DNA of 45,640 nt from Anaerococcus sp. AGMB09787 (GTDB lineage Bacteria > Bacillota > Clostridia > Tissierellales > Peptoniphilaceae), in the NCBI RefSeq assembly GCF_022808955.1, contig NZ_JAKZEY010000008.1:1-45640 (forward strand). Reading direction: 5' to 3'. The stretch's first letter is position 1. Each line of letters starts with the position of its first letter. Under the pieces are notes generated by a model, which was not told the origin of the DNA, ran no database searches, and worked only from the letters and a program-made list of their open reading frames with translations. This document shows positions 34,641 through 43,141 of the stretch, piece after piece. The translations under genes were made by a program, and so were the position numbers.

Positions 34641-35258
34641 ATGAAAAAATGTTTTATCTTTGCCGGAGGAGACTTCGACGGTTTTTTTGACACAATAAGT
34701 GATGATGACCTAGTAATAGGGGCTGACAAGGGATACCAATATGCCCTAGCAGAAAATATTCCCTTGGACTATATAATAGGCGACTTTGACTCAGCAGCTA
34801 AACCTGATGGTGACAATATCACTGTCCTAAACCCAGTCAAGGACTTCACTGATACAGTCGCTGCCATAGACCTTGCCCAAGACAAGGGCTACAAGGAAAT
34901 AATAATATACGGGGGCCTCGGTCGTAGGGAATCCCACACCATATCCAACATCCGTAGCCTATACTTTTATAAGAAACAGGGCATTAATATTGTTCTAAAG
35001 GCCAAGGGCAAAAAGATTTTTATAGTTGATGGCACCTTTACCTACAAGCATAAGGGCAAAGACTTCTATGTATCAATCTTTTCACTAAGGGATATATCAA
35101 GGGGCCTTACTATCAAAAATTTATATTATGAACTTGATAACTATGACCTTTCCATGGACTCAAGCCTTGGCGTATCCAACGAAACCTGTGGCAAGGACTT
35201 CTCGATAGAAGTAAGAGATGGGGACTTGCTAGTAATCTTTGAGGACTTTGGCTCATAA
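34641..35258 (+). CDS. Thiamine pyrophosphokinase
   Basis: Makes thiamine diphosphate from thiamine and ATP (205 aa, typical). Seen: N-terminal FIFAGGDFDGFF, VIGADKGYQYA, catalytic DYIIGDFDSAAKP, VKDFTDTVAAIDLA and GGLGRRESHTISNI, plus a C-terminal beta-rich thiamine-binding domain with SNETCGKDFSIEVRDGDLLVIF. GAGGAGC precedes ATG 34641. Single plus-strand gene between minus-strand units; no TPP riboswitch seen upstream. Confidence 0.93.
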   Translation: MKKCFIFAGGDFDGFFDTISDDDLVIGADKGYQYALAENIPLDYIIGDFDSAAKPDGDNITVLNPVKDFTDTVAAIDLAQDKGYKEIIIYGGLGRRESHTISNIRSLYFYKKQGINIVLKAKGKKIFIVDGTFTYKHKGKDFYVSIFSLRDISRGLTIKNLYYELDNYDLSMDSSLGVSNETCGKDFSIEVRDGDLLVIFEDFGS

Positions 35259-35259
35259 A

Positions 35260-35280
35260 AAGTCCCCTCTCGGGGGACTT
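35260..35280. terminator. Terminator shared by convergent thiamine kinase and YhcH-like genes
   Basis: AAGTCCCC / GGGGACTT stem, short loop. On the minus strand TTTTTATG follows, so it serves the YhcH-like gene best; on the plus strand the T-run is weak. Confidence 0.75.
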
Positions 35281-35283
35281 AGG

Positions 35284-35733
35284 CTAAAGTTTTATTTTAA
35301 AAACAGCTTTTTTAACCTTACTTGGTTTTTTATTAATAATCCCAGGCATATGGCCATCATTTGGGAAAAATATAGCTATATCTCCCTCTTCCATTACAAG
35401 ATATCCCTTGCTAGGACCCTTTAGTAACATATAGTCATTTTCTTCATCAAAGGGAGAGCCTTCAAGCTTATCAATAGAATTAAATTTAATCACTTCATCT
35501 CCATCAAGCATTAGTTGTAGATCTAGGTATTTTCTGTGACTCTCATAGGACTTTTGGCTCTCATAGGTAGACTCATATTCTCCAATATTTACAAAAATTT
35601 CATCTCCCTCTATAGGATAAGACCCAGGCTCTAGGCTCTTAAGGTCATTTTCCCTAGCATAATCTAATGCTTTTTTGATTTTTTCTGAAACAATTTCTTC
35701 TGGATTGATATTTTTTATATTAGTATATATCAT
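35284..35733 (-). CDS. YhcH/YjgK/YiaL family protein
   Basis: Small cytosolic cupin-like protein (149 aa, usual length). Seen: ESHRKYLDLQLMLDGDEVI with the His used for metal binding, DIAIFFPNDGHMPGII with a second His, and the C-terminal KKAVFKIKL. Relatives include YhcH (sialic acid pathway), YjgK and the EbgC subunit; the substrate is thought to be a sugar but no sugar operon is adjacent here. GAGAGGG precedes ATG 35733. Ends at the shared hairpin at 35260-35280. Confidence 0.88.
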   Translation of the reverse strand: MIYTNIKNINPEEIVSEKIKKALDYARENDLKSLEPGSYPIEGDEIFVNIGEYESTYESQKSYESHRKYLDLQLMLDGDEVIKFNSIDKLEGSPFDEENDYMLLKGPSKGYLVMEEGDIAIFFPNDGHMPGIINKKPSKVKKAVFKIKL

Positions 35734-36143
35734 ATTTACCCTCTCAAATTTTCTTTATTTAAGTATAACCCTAAAATCCTTTTATTGCAATTATTAAATA
35801 AGAAAAAATTTAAGTAATCTAGGCTCTTATATATACACTCTCTCAGCCAATTTCGATTGTAGAGGTCTAGCAGGTAAAGAATTTTACATTAATTTTACAT
35901 TTTTCTTATAATTCCTTTATAAAATTATGATACAAAATAATTAAAGATAATTTTAATTTATATCTACAATGATAACTCAAATGAGTATAATGTTTATTTC
36001 AGGAATTTCTAATTAATTTAAATTTTGCTAAATTATATACAAAATAATTTGATGTTAATAGGCTGTTTTAGATGGGAATTTTAGCTAAGAGGAGGGAAAA
36101 TAAAGAAACGTATAAATAATAAGTATATCACAAGGAGAAAGAT
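35734..36143. other. Long AT-rich leader before the glycine-zipper gene
   Basis: 410 bases without a gene. Around 35882-35930 two overlapping promoter-like signals occur on the plus strand: tandem TTTTACATT (11-bp period) giving TTTACA -35 elements, with TATAAT and TATAAA 18 bases after the first and second respectively. If used they give a 5' leader of about 200 bases. A short ACTCAAATGAGT hairpin lies near 35975. No known riboswitch recognised. Confidence 0.45.
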
Positions 36144-36917
36144 ATGTCATTAAAATTTAGAAATGTAATTAAAAAAACAGTATTGGTTATTTTATCATTT
36201 ATAATGATATTGCCATATACAACAGTAATTGCTAGTTCAGCTAATTATATTAGTAATAACAATCCAAATATGCAAAGGTCAGATCTTACTTTCATTAAAG
36301 GAAATGCAGGAGATAAAAATGTAATATATACTTACAAAGAAAATGGTAAAAAGTATAAAATAATTGAAAATGCAGATGAGGGTTTTAATAACGTTATCTC
36401 TAAAAAATTCAAACTAACAGAAAATGGAGATTATGAAGAAATACAAAATCAAAATCTTAAGCAAATATCAAATGATTCTTTTATTCTAACAAGCAAGGAT
36501 GAATTAGGTATTAGACAAGAAAAAATAGATATTACCATGGTTAAATCTTACGATGGCAATAGATTAAATGATGAATTAGTAAGTTTATATTATACCGATC
36601 CTGGAACAGGCGAACGGAGAACTCGTGAATATGATGGAAGTAGTAAAATACAAGATATGATGGTATCTGGAATTTCAGCAGTTTTAGGAGCTGCTTTAGG
36701 CGGTAAAGTTGGCGCTGGAATAGGTGCTATAGCATCGACTTATTTTCAAAAGGGAGCTGATCGTGCATATTATCATGTTGTGTATAATTGGATGATGAGC
36801 AAATTACATCCTGTAAATGTAGTCTTAAGAGAGACTCAATACACAGTATTTTATTTAGATGCTGCTCATAACTACAAAACAGGATCTGATTATTATGAAT
36901 ATGACGGAAGATGGTAG
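36144..36917 (+). CDS. Secreted protein with C-terminal glycine zipper, possible bacteriocin
   Basis: Not recognised with certainty (257 aa). Seen: N-terminal signal peptide (basic MSLKFRNVIKK, hydrophobic core to about residue 30, likely cut near ASSA), a polar middle of ~140 residues rich in Asn/Lys/Asp, then SGISAVLGAALGGKVGAGIG (176-195), a glycine-zipper/GxxxG hydrophobic helix typical of membrane-inserting toxins, and a Tyr-rich C-terminal part. AAGGAG precedes ATG 36144. The size and layout recall large secreted bacteriocins of the geobacillin-26 type, but I cannot confirm homology. A small zinc-ribbon membrane protein follows and could be the immunity partner. More AT-rich than neighbours. 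Confidence 0.6.
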   Translation: MSLKFRNVIKKTVLVILSFIMILPYTTVIASSANYISNNNPNMQRSDLTFIKGNAGDKNVIYTYKENGKKYKIIENADEGFNNVISKKFKLTENGDYEEIQNQNLKQISNDSFILTSKDELGIRQEKIDITMVKSYDGNRLNDELVSLYYTDPGTGERRTREYDGSSKIQDMMVSGISAVLGAALGGKVGAGIGAIASTYFQKGADRAYYHVVYNWMMSKLHPVNVVLRETQYTVFYLDAAHNYKTGSDYYEYDGRW

Positions 36918-37042
36918 ATATTATAGCTTGAATACCAATTAGTATATTTTCAACTATTACAGCCTAGTAATATATTTAATTTGAAGCTATGATTACAAAT
37001 AAATCCATTAATTATTATATTATAAATAAAAGTGAGGTAGGT

Positions 37043-37297
37043 ATGAATCTAAAAAAGTTAAGAAGATATCGTTTTGTATTTAATACTTTAGCAGTCCTTG
37101 CAACTATTGGTTTCTTTATAAGAATAGCCCTTAATATTCACGATAAAGCCTCTTTTATATTTTTAATTCTTTTATTAGTATTTGATATAATATTTGGAGT
37201 TGTTAAATTAAGGTGTCCCTATTGTAGGGCTAGACTAAATATATGGGTCAGTAAGCAAAATTATTGCGAATCATGTGGTGCAAAAATTAATGCCTAA
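37043..37297 (+). CDS. Small membrane protein with C-terminal zinc ribbon
   Basis: Unknown function (84 aa). Seen: basic N-terminus MNLKKLRRYRF, two membrane helices (about residues 10-30 and 36-56), then a cytosolic zinc ribbon CPYC ... CESC (four cysteines). ATG 37043 is chosen over ATG 36989 because GAGGTAGGT directly precedes it. Lies 125 bases after the glycine-zipper gene on the same strand, with a terminator after it and none seen between, so the two are probably co-transcribed. An immunity role is only a suggestion from position and topology. Confidence 0.7.
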   Translation: MNLKKLRRYRFVFNTLAVLATIGFFIRIALNIHDKASFIFLILLLVFDIIFGVVKLRCPYCRARLNIWVSKQNYCESCGAKINA

Positions 37298-37313
37298 TTT
37301 GTTGGCAAAAATG

Positions 37314-37341
37314 TAGCCGGAGTCTTAGTTTGCTCCGGCTA
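37314..37341. terminator. Bidirectional terminator
   Basis: TAGCCGGAG / CTCCGGCTA 9-bp GC-rich stem, 10-base loop; TTATTTTAT follows on plus and CATTTTTG on minus. Ends the zinc-ribbon gene and the convergent AI-2E-type gene. Confidence 0.88.
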
Positions 37342-37355
37342 TTATTTTATAGTAT

Positions 37356-38579
37356 TTATTCTTCGTAAGTTTCTTCTCTCATCTCATCAAAGGACTTTTC
37401 TCCCAAATGCACAACTTCGCTTTCTCTAATTTCTTTTTCCTTAAGCTTCCTACGGGTCCTATCTTCAAGTAAGGTATAGAATATTGTCGCTATTGGCATA
37501 AAGCCAATCATTCCTGCTATACCAAATAGCCTTCCTCCAAGTAAGACCGATAGGAAAATCCAAATAGCAGGTAGGCCTTGGTTCTTACCTATTACCAGAG
37601 GATAGACGATTTGCTCTTGAATTTGTTGGATTATCAAGATGAAAATCAAGAATATAATAGATTTGGCAGGACTTTGGATGAAGATAAGAATCATACCAAT
37701 TCCTGTAGCTATTATTGGTCCAAAGTAAGGGATTATATCAAATACACCGACTAGGATTGATATCATTCCTGCCATAGGAAGTCCTAAGATTTTCATTCCT
37801 ATAAAGGATATAAGTCCTAGGGATATACATGATAGAATCCTTCCTTCTAGAAACCTAGCAAAGGAAACATAGGATAGCTTGGCTACATAGTTTACCTTGT
37901 AGACCTTGTCCTTATCAAGGTGGGCAAAGAGGACCTTGTTTATATTTTTCTTTAAGTCTTCCTTGTTTAGGGAAACATATATGGAAAATATAAAGCCCAT
38001 TATCACTGCTATGGTGGTTGATGATAGGGAGTTTATTATGGAAGATGTCCTATTTAGTAGGCCCTTGCTTCCACTTGTTAGAAGATTTCTAATCAATTCC
38101 CTAACCTTCTCTGGGTTAATAGTCTCGACTATATCTGCCATATAATAGCTAGCTTCCTTGAAGTACTTGTTATTTTCTAAGTAGCTTATAAGCTTATCAA
38201 AAAATATTGGCAAATTATCGATTAAGGACTCTATAGCTGATACTAGCTCTGGTATCAAAACTGTAAGGATTACAGTGATTATGGCAAAGAAAACTATCCA
38301 AGATAGGATAATGGAAATTACATTAATGAGCTTCTTATGCTTATCCTCATCCAAAAACTTGCCAAATACCTTCTCTTGGAAGAATTTCATAGGCATATTA
38401 ATGATAAAGGCTATGATCAAGCCATATATTACCGGCCTTATTATGGTGTATGTAGTTTGAAAAAATTCACTTATATTTTTTATATATAAGAGGGTAAAAA
38501 ACAATAAAATCAAGGCTACTCCTACCTTGAGGCTATTCTTGCTCCTCTCATCCAAAAACTTATCTCGATTGTTTTTCAT
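37356..38579 (-). CDS. AI-2E family (PerM-type) transporter, paralog 2
   Basis: Membrane protein (407 aa) with the same architecture as the gene at 33336: two N-terminal helices (IIRPVIYGLIIAFIINMPMKFF), central amphipathic domain, GMISILVGVFDIIPYFGPIIATG, and QIQEQIVYPLVIGKNQGLPAIWI. Charged C-terminal tail. The two proteins are clearly related yet diverged, so this is an old duplication or separate acquisition. AGGTGG precedes ATG 38579. Monocistronic between two terminators. Substrate unknown. Confidence 0.9.
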   Translation of the reverse strand: MKNNRDKFLDERSKNSLKVGVALILLFFTLLYIKNISEFFQTTYTIIRPVIYGLIIAFIINMPMKFFQEKVFGKFLDEDKHKKLINVISIILSWIVFFAIITVILTVLIPELVSAIESLIDNLPIFFDKLISYLENNKYFKEASYYMADIVETINPEKVRELIRNLLTSGSKGLLNRTSSIINSLSSTTIAVIMGFIFSIYVSLNKEDLKKNINKVLFAHLDKDKVYKVNYVAKLSYVSFARFLEGRILSCISLGLISFIGMKILGLPMAGMISILVGVFDIIPYFGPIIATGIGMILIFIQSPAKSIIFLIFILIIQQIQEQIVYPLVIGKNQGLPAIWIFLSVLLGGRLFGIAGMIGFMPIATIFYTLLEDRTRRKLKEKEIRESEVVHLGEKSFDEMREETYEE

Positions 38580-38591
38580 AAATATCCACCT

Positions 38592-38656
38592 ATAAAAAAA
38601 GAAGTGGCTTTAAGCTAACTTAAAGCCATAAGCCTAGCTAAGCTTGCCACCTCTTC
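38592..38656 (-). terminator. Terminator of the amaP-DUF2273-asp23 operon
   Basis: Minus strand: GAAGAGGTGGC and AGCTTA arms pair with TAGCTTAAAGCCACTTC, followed by TTTTTTTA. Confidence 0.85.
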
Positions 38657-38673
38657 TCAAATTTTATTTTTGA

Positions 38674-39123
38674 TTAATATCTATCTTCGCTTGAGTTACT
38701 TTCTTTTCTAGCTTTTTTCTCAGCGTATTCTTTTCTTGTCATAACGTCAACGATGTTTACGTTGATTGTTACAACATCAAGACCTGTCATTTCTTTGATG
38801 TTAGCTTTAACTACTTTTTTAACTTCGTTGAAGACTTTTGTAGCATTTTTACCATATTCAATTATGATGTCTAGGTTAACTTTAGCTTCTTTTTCTCCTA
38901 CTTCTACATCAACACCTGCAGTTGAAGTTTCATTGTCTGATGAGAAGAATGATCCGATTGTATCAGCAAAGTTTCCTTGCATTTCTAGAATTCCGTCAAC
39001 CTTATCAACAGCAATTCTTGCGATTTTAGCTACTACTTTGTCTTCAATAAGAAGTTTTGATTCTTCTACTTCTAGTTCGTTACCATTAAATTGTTCTTGT
39101 TGTAATTGTTTATTTTCTGTCAT
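38674..39123 (-). CDS. Asp23/Gls24 family envelope stress response protein
   Basis: Cytosolic membrane-associated protein (149 aa) of the Asp23 family. Seen: VAKIARIAVDKVDGILEMQG, GVDVEVGEKEAKVNLDIIIEYG and EVKKVVKANIKEMTGLDVVTINVNIVDV, the core pattern of the family, with a charged tail. It ends an operon with its membrane anchor AmaP and a DUF2273 protein. Known members are abundant under alkaline or cell-envelope stress. GGAGG precedes ATG 39123. Confidence 0.93.
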   Translation of the reverse strand: MTENKQLQQEQFNGNELEVEESKLLIEDKVVAKIARIAVDKVDGILEMQGNFADTIGSFFSSDNETSTAGVDVEVGEKEAKVNLDIIIEYGKNATKVFNEVKKVVKANIKEMTGLDVVTINVNIVDVMTRKEYAEKKARKESNSSEDRY

Positions 39124-39134
39124 ATTTCCTCCGA

Positions 39135-39425
39135 TTAACTAAAAATTCTTCTTAAAAATTTGATATACCTTGCATCCCTATCTATAAATGCCCCAATTGT
39201 ATATCCTATTATCATTACTACCCAAATTCCTAAAGTTCTAACAAATCCGAAATTAAATAAGCAAATAAGTGTTAGTACAGAGATGATAAGGGATATTATT
39301 TTACCCTTATTCCTAGCTAAAAATGCTCTTCTTCTTTGTCTATCTGCGTTTTTTCTTTTAATTTCCTTAATTTCTAGGTCATAGATGGCGTAGTCTCTAT
39401 CAGTATTATCATTTAAATGATTCAT
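39135..39425 (-). CDS. DUF2273 small membrane protein
   Basis: Membrane protein (96 aa) with a basic N-terminal half (KEIKRKNADRQRRR) and two short helices ending in IGYTIGAFIDRDARYIKFLRRIF, the DUF2273 signature. Function unknown, but it is regularly found between amaP and asp23, as here. AAGGAGAGG precedes ATG 39425, which lies 17 bases inside the end of amaP. Likely part of the envelope stress complex at the membrane. Confidence 0.88.
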   Translation of the reverse strand: MNHLNDNTDRDYAIYDLEIKEIKRKNADRQRRRAFLARNKGKIISLIISVLTLICLFNFGFVRTLGIWVVMIIGYTIGAFIDRDARYIKFLRRIFS

Positions 39426-39966
39426 AGTTACCTCTCCTTGCTACTTCACCTTCTTTGACCCTATCAAAGTATAGATTAGTCTTTATATTCGTAATTCCAG
39501 TGAGATCTCTTAGGGCTAACTCAATTTTTTCCTTCAATTTATCTGAAAGAATTTGAATGTCAAAGTCCTTAAATAACCTAACCTTACATTCTACATTAAT
39601 CTCTTCGTCATCTTCAATATAAACTTTAATTTTTCTTGCTTCAGTAGATAAGAAACTTTCCACAGAAGCCTTTACTGAATTTTCTAGTGAATCTCTTGAT
39701 ACTAGAATAGAACCATCGTCATATTGGCGAAGACGCTCGTATGAATGATCTGATGATAAAGTAAGGTCAACAAGCATAAATATGGCAAGGAATAGTAGTA
39801 TAATACCTACAACCATTACTCCTATTCTAACATTTGGATTTTGAAGGTATGATAGAAGGTTGAATAGTTCATTTACATCTATCAAGGCTCCAAATACAAA
39901 TAAAGCTCCCAAGAGGATTAGCACTACGGTTATAAATGAAAAAACAAATCTTTTAAATTTTCCCAT
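39409..39966 (-). CDS. amaP: AmaP, membrane anchor of the Asp23 system
   Basis: Membrane protein (185 aa) with two N-terminal helices (about 8-28 and 47-68) followed by a soluble Asp23-like part with VKASVESFLSTEARKIKV and VECKVRLFKDFDIQILSDKLKEKIE. In the known system AmaP anchors Asp23 to the membrane. GAGGAGG precedes ATG 39966. First gene of the operon; 50 bases separate it from the upstream ABC-F gene. Confidence 0.88.
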   Translation of the reverse strand: MGKFKRFVFSFITVVLILLGALFVFGALIDVNELFNLLSYLQNPNVRIGVMVVGIILLFLAIFMLVDLTLSSDHSYERLRQYDDGSILVSRDSLENSVKASVESFLSTEARKIKVYIEDDEEINVECKVRLFKDFDIQILSDKLKEKIELALRDLTGITNIKTNLYFDRVKEGEVARRGNYESFK

Positions 39967-40015
39967 AAGTCCTCCTCACCTTATTATTACCCCCATTTTA
40001 TCTTCTCAAACACTA

Positions 40016-41935
40016 TTATTCAATTTTTAGACTAAGATCTATCCAGTCTTCATTAAGTTTTTCGCTTTTGTTTTGAAGTTCTTTAATCTCAGAAAAAGTT
40101 TCTTCTACTTTAGAGCTGTCCTTGTAGAAGTCTTCTGCCATAGTAAGACTAGTTAGTTCTTCGATTTTTCTATCGATTTCTTCTATGTCTACTTCGATAT
40201 CCCTTATTTGGTTTTTAATTTTTCTAATCTCGCCCTGTTTTAATTTTTCTTTTTGCCTTTGTTTTTTTATTTCGGTCTTGGTAAGGGGATTTTTTTGTGG
40301 ATCTTCTAGCTTACTTTCCTTAAGTTTTTTCTCATAGTAGGAATAATTACCTAGGTACTCATCAATCCCATCAGCCTTCATCACTAAGATTTTGTCAGCG
40401 ATTTTATTTAGGAAGTACCTATCGTGGCTTATAAGTAAGATAGTCCCCTCATAGTCAAGGATGGCATCTTCAAGGATTTCCTTAGAGTCAATATCTAAGT
40501 GGTTGGTAGGCTCATCCATCAAAATAAAGTTGGCATCTGATATCATAAGTTTAAGAAGGGCTATCCTTGACCTCTCCCCTCCACTTAGCTCGCCTATTAC
40601 CCTATCCACATCCTCATCATAGAACATGAACTTAGCAAGGTAAGACCTTATTTCTCCGTAGGTTAGCATAGGGTAGGTCTTTGATAGCTCATCTACTATT
40701 GTATTATCAAGGTTTAGAGATTCCTGCATTTGGTCAAAATATCCTACATTGACACTTTGACCTAGCCTTATGGAGCCTCCATCCTGCCTTTCTGCCCCCA
40801 TTATTATCTTAAAGAGGGTGGTCTTGCCTACTCCATTTTCTCCAATAATAGCAACTCTTTCTCCCCTGTAGATGTTGAAGGCTATGTTATTGAAGATTTC
40901 TTCCATGAAGAAGGACTTTTCCAAATCACTTACCTTAAGTACGTCTGCTCCAGATTTAATTCTTGGAGTAAACTTAAGGCTCATCGAATTTTTTAGAAAC
41001 TCTGGCTTTTCAATCCTCTCCATCTTATCGAGGAGCTTTTGCCTAGACCTTGATTGGGAAATCCCCCTCTTTCTAAGAGAACCCCCCTGGCTTTTGAGCC
41101 TAGAAATAATCTCTTCTTGTCTGGCTATCTCCTTTTGTTGGGCCTTGTACTGGTGGATTCTCACTTCCATATCCTTTTTTCTTTGAACCATGAAGTCTGT
41201 GTAGTTACCATCGTAGGTTTCGAGCCTGCCATTTTCCAAGATGAAAATTTTATTTACAGTATTATCTAGGAAGTACCTATCATGGCTTATTACTATGACA
41301 GATCCCTTGTAATTTTTAATAAAAGTTTCTAGGAAGTTTATAGCCCCTATATCTAGGTGGTTGGTAGGCTCATCTAGGAGGATGAGGTCGGTTTTTTCAA
41401 GCAGGAGGCGGGCAAGTTCTACCCTGGCCTTTTGCCCTCCTGAAAGCTCTGCTATTGATTTATCAAAGTCAGCCTTAGTAAAGCCCATAGCATTGAGAGT
41501 TCCTTCTATCTCTGACCTTATGGCATAGCCATTTTTATCATTAAAGTCCTCAAGTTTTTTGGTATAGGTCTCCATGATTTCTTTTAGCCTGTGATCATCC
41601 TTTTCTTCTTCCATAAGTCTTTCAAGCCTCCTCATATCCTTTTCAGTTTCTATGAGGTCTGTGTATACTTCTAGGACGTAGTCATAAATAGACATGTGAA
41701 GATTAAGGTCCAGGATTTGCTCCAAGTAGCCTACCTTTGTGTCATTGGCTATGTAGAACTCCCCACCATCAGGGTCAAGCTCTCCTGTCAGTATTTTAAA
41801 AAGTGTAGATTTCCCTTGACCATTAGCTCCTATTAAACCGACCTTGTCTCCCTTTTCTATCTTGAAGGAAACATTGTCGAATATATCTTTGAGGGGATAA
41901 GATTTTTTTAAGTTGGAAGCTGTCAGTATATTCAT
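40016..41935 (-). CDS. ABC-F family ATPase (YdiF-like translation factor)
   Basis: Cytosolic duplicated ATPase (639 aa) without membrane domains; ABC-F proteins act on the ribosome. Seen: first domain Walker A GANGQGKST, signature ELSGGQKAR, Walker B LILLDEPTNHLD; a long charged linker around residues 240-310 with KGQGGSLRKRGISQSR-type basic stretch; second domain GENGVGKTT, ELSGGERSR, FILMDEPTNHLD; C-terminal coiled coil rich in Glu and Lys. Next to rex, as ydiF is in Bacillus, which supports a housekeeping role rather than antibiotic resistance. ATG overlaps the rex stop by one base (TAATG). Confidence 0.92.
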   Translation of the reverse strand: MNILTASNLKKSYPLKDIFDNVSFKIEKGDKVGLIGANGQGKSTLFKILTGELDPDGGEFYIANDTKVGYLEQILDLNLHMSIYDYVLEVYTDLIETEKDMRRLERLMEEEKDDHRLKEIMETYTKKLEDFNDKNGYAIRSEIEGTLNAMGFTKADFDKSIAELSGGQKARVELARLLLEKTDLILLDEPTNHLDIGAINFLETFIKNYKGSVIVISHDRYFLDNTVNKIFILENGRLETYDGNYTDFMVQRKKDMEVRIHQYKAQQKEIARQEEIISRLKSQGGSLRKRGISQSRSRQKLLDKMERIEKPEFLKNSMSLKFTPRIKSGADVLKVSDLEKSFFMEEIFNNIAFNIYRGERVAIIGENGVGKTTLFKIIMGAERQDGGSIRLGQSVNVGYFDQMQESLNLDNTIVDELSKTYPMLTYGEIRSYLAKFMFYDEDVDRVIGELSGGERSRIALLKLMISDANFILMDEPTNHLDIDSKEILEDAILDYEGTILLISHDRYFLNKIADKILVMKADGIDEYLGNYSYYEKKLKESKLEDPQKNPLTKTEIKKQRQKEKLKQGEIRKIKNQIRDIEVDIEEIDRKIEELTSLTMAEDFYKDSSKVEETFSEIKELQNKSEKLNEDWIDLSLKIE

Positions 41936-42573
41936 TAAAAGACAAAGTCCTTAGGTGAATTCATGAAATATGTTAGAGTAAAGAGGGACTCATCTAGGTG
42001 GACTGACTCGAGGACAGTTCCATTTTTAACCTTCAAATCAACTGGAGTGAAGTTCCATATACCCTTTACCTTGCCGTCACATAGGACATCACATATCTCT
42101 TGGGCAGCATTCTTTGGTGTTGCTATAATACCAATATCAATCTTATTTTCTTCGAGATAATCCTTTAAGGTATCGATGGATCTAACTTCAAAGTCAGCAT
42201 CCTCGATTTCTATATCGGTATTCTTGTCAAAAACTGCCTTTATCTCATAGCCAAGCTCAGAAAAAGACTTATATTGGTAGAGGGCATGGCCAATATTTCC
42301 AAAGCCTATAAGTACCATAGAATATCTCTTATTAACCCCTATTATTTTTGATAATTCTTCGATTAAGTCTTTTACATTGTAACCATAACCTTGTTGGCCA
42401 AAGCAGCCAAAGTGGTTAAGATCTTGTCTGATTTGACTTGCAGTAAGGCCTGTAATCTCTGCAAGCTCCTTGGATGAAACTCTGATAATTCCCTTATCGT
42501 TTATACTTTCAAGATACCTGTAATATTTTGGGAGTCTTTTTATAACTGATAGTGATATATTTTGCTTACTCAT
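41935..42573 (-). CDS. rex: Redox-sensing transcriptional repressor Rex
   Basis: NADH/NAD+ sensor (212 aa) that represses fermentation and NADH-oxidising genes when NADH is low. Seen: N-terminal winged helix with SVIKRLPKYYRYLE and RVSSKELAEITGLTASQIRQDLNHFGCFGQQGYGY, then a Rossmann domain with LIGFGNIGHALYQY (Gly-rich NADH loop) and IGIIATPKNAAQEICD. GGAGGAG precedes ATG 42573, overlapping the upstream membrane gene by eight bases. No Rex operator (TTGTGAnnnnnnTCACAA type) was found by eye in the window. Confidence 0.95.
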   Translation of the reverse strand: MSKQNISLSVIKRLPKYYRYLESINDKGIIRVSSKELAEITGLTASQIRQDLNHFGCFGQQGYGYNVKDLIEELSKIIGVNKRYSMVLIGFGNIGHALYQYKSFSELGYEIKAVFDKNTDIEIEDADFEVRSIDTLKDYLEENKIDIGIIATPKNAAQEICDVLCDGKVKGIWNFTPVDLKVKNGTVLESVHLDESLFTLTYFMNSPKDFVF

Positions 42574-43135
42574 TTTCTCCTCCTTCTAGGTCATCCTCTT
42601 GACCCAAGATAAATAAATCATCATCTGCCTTGTGGCTATTTAATATTTCTAGATCTTTATCATCTACTACAAAATCGTTTTTTTCGACTGTGTCATCTAG
42701 CTCTACTGGTATATGTTCTTCTTTTGCCTTCGAATTTAATCTCACATAATTAAATACATGGATAAAATATGTAAGTATCAAGGATGTATAAAATATCTTT
42801 TGATTATAGTTTTCTACTACTATCCTAGGTAGGATTAGACCACCTGAAAGATTGTCTACAAAGGTTGATAGGATAAGGACGCTATGACTTGCCAAAATTA
42901 TAAATATGAAGCCTGTTACTATCCCTGTCAAGATTGAAAAGTTGTAAGGGTCCTTGTCGAAAAAAACGACAAGGCCAAATACTACCATCAAAATCCAGCT
43001 TAGTAAAAACACTAAGTTCCAAATCAAACCTATCATTACATTGTTAAAAAACATCCCTGCCAAGGTCAATAGAAAAACACCGAAAGTAGATATAGCTAAT
43101 ATGAAACTTAGGTTTTTTTCTGCTGTCTTTAACAT
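42566..43135 (-). CDS. Unknown membrane protein with acidic C-terminal tail
   Basis: Not recognised (189 aa). Seen: four membrane helices (about residues 10-30, 34-58, 66-92 and 115-132), then a long acidic cytosolic tail (VELDDTVEKNDFVVDDKDLEI and DDLFILGQEDDLEGGENE). It sits between typA and rex with a six-base gap from typA and an eight-base overlap with rex, so it belongs to that transcript. No catalytic motif seen. Confidence 0.75.
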   Translation of the reverse strand: MLKTAEKNLSFILAISTFGVFLLTLAGMFFNNVMIGLIWNLVFLLSWILMVVFGLVVFFDKDPYNFSILTGIVTGFIFIILASHSVLILSTFVDNLSGGLILPRIVVENYNQKIFYTSLILTYFIHVFNYVRLNSKAKEEHIPVELDDTVEKNDFVVDDKDLEILNSHKADDDLFILGQEDDLEGGENE

Positions 43136-43141
43136 AATTTC

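Noticed and set aside
40016-41935. ABC-F protein as an antibiotic resistance factor
   Set aside because: Its location next to rex matches the housekeeping YdiF context, and nothing in the sequence points to a resistance subfamily.
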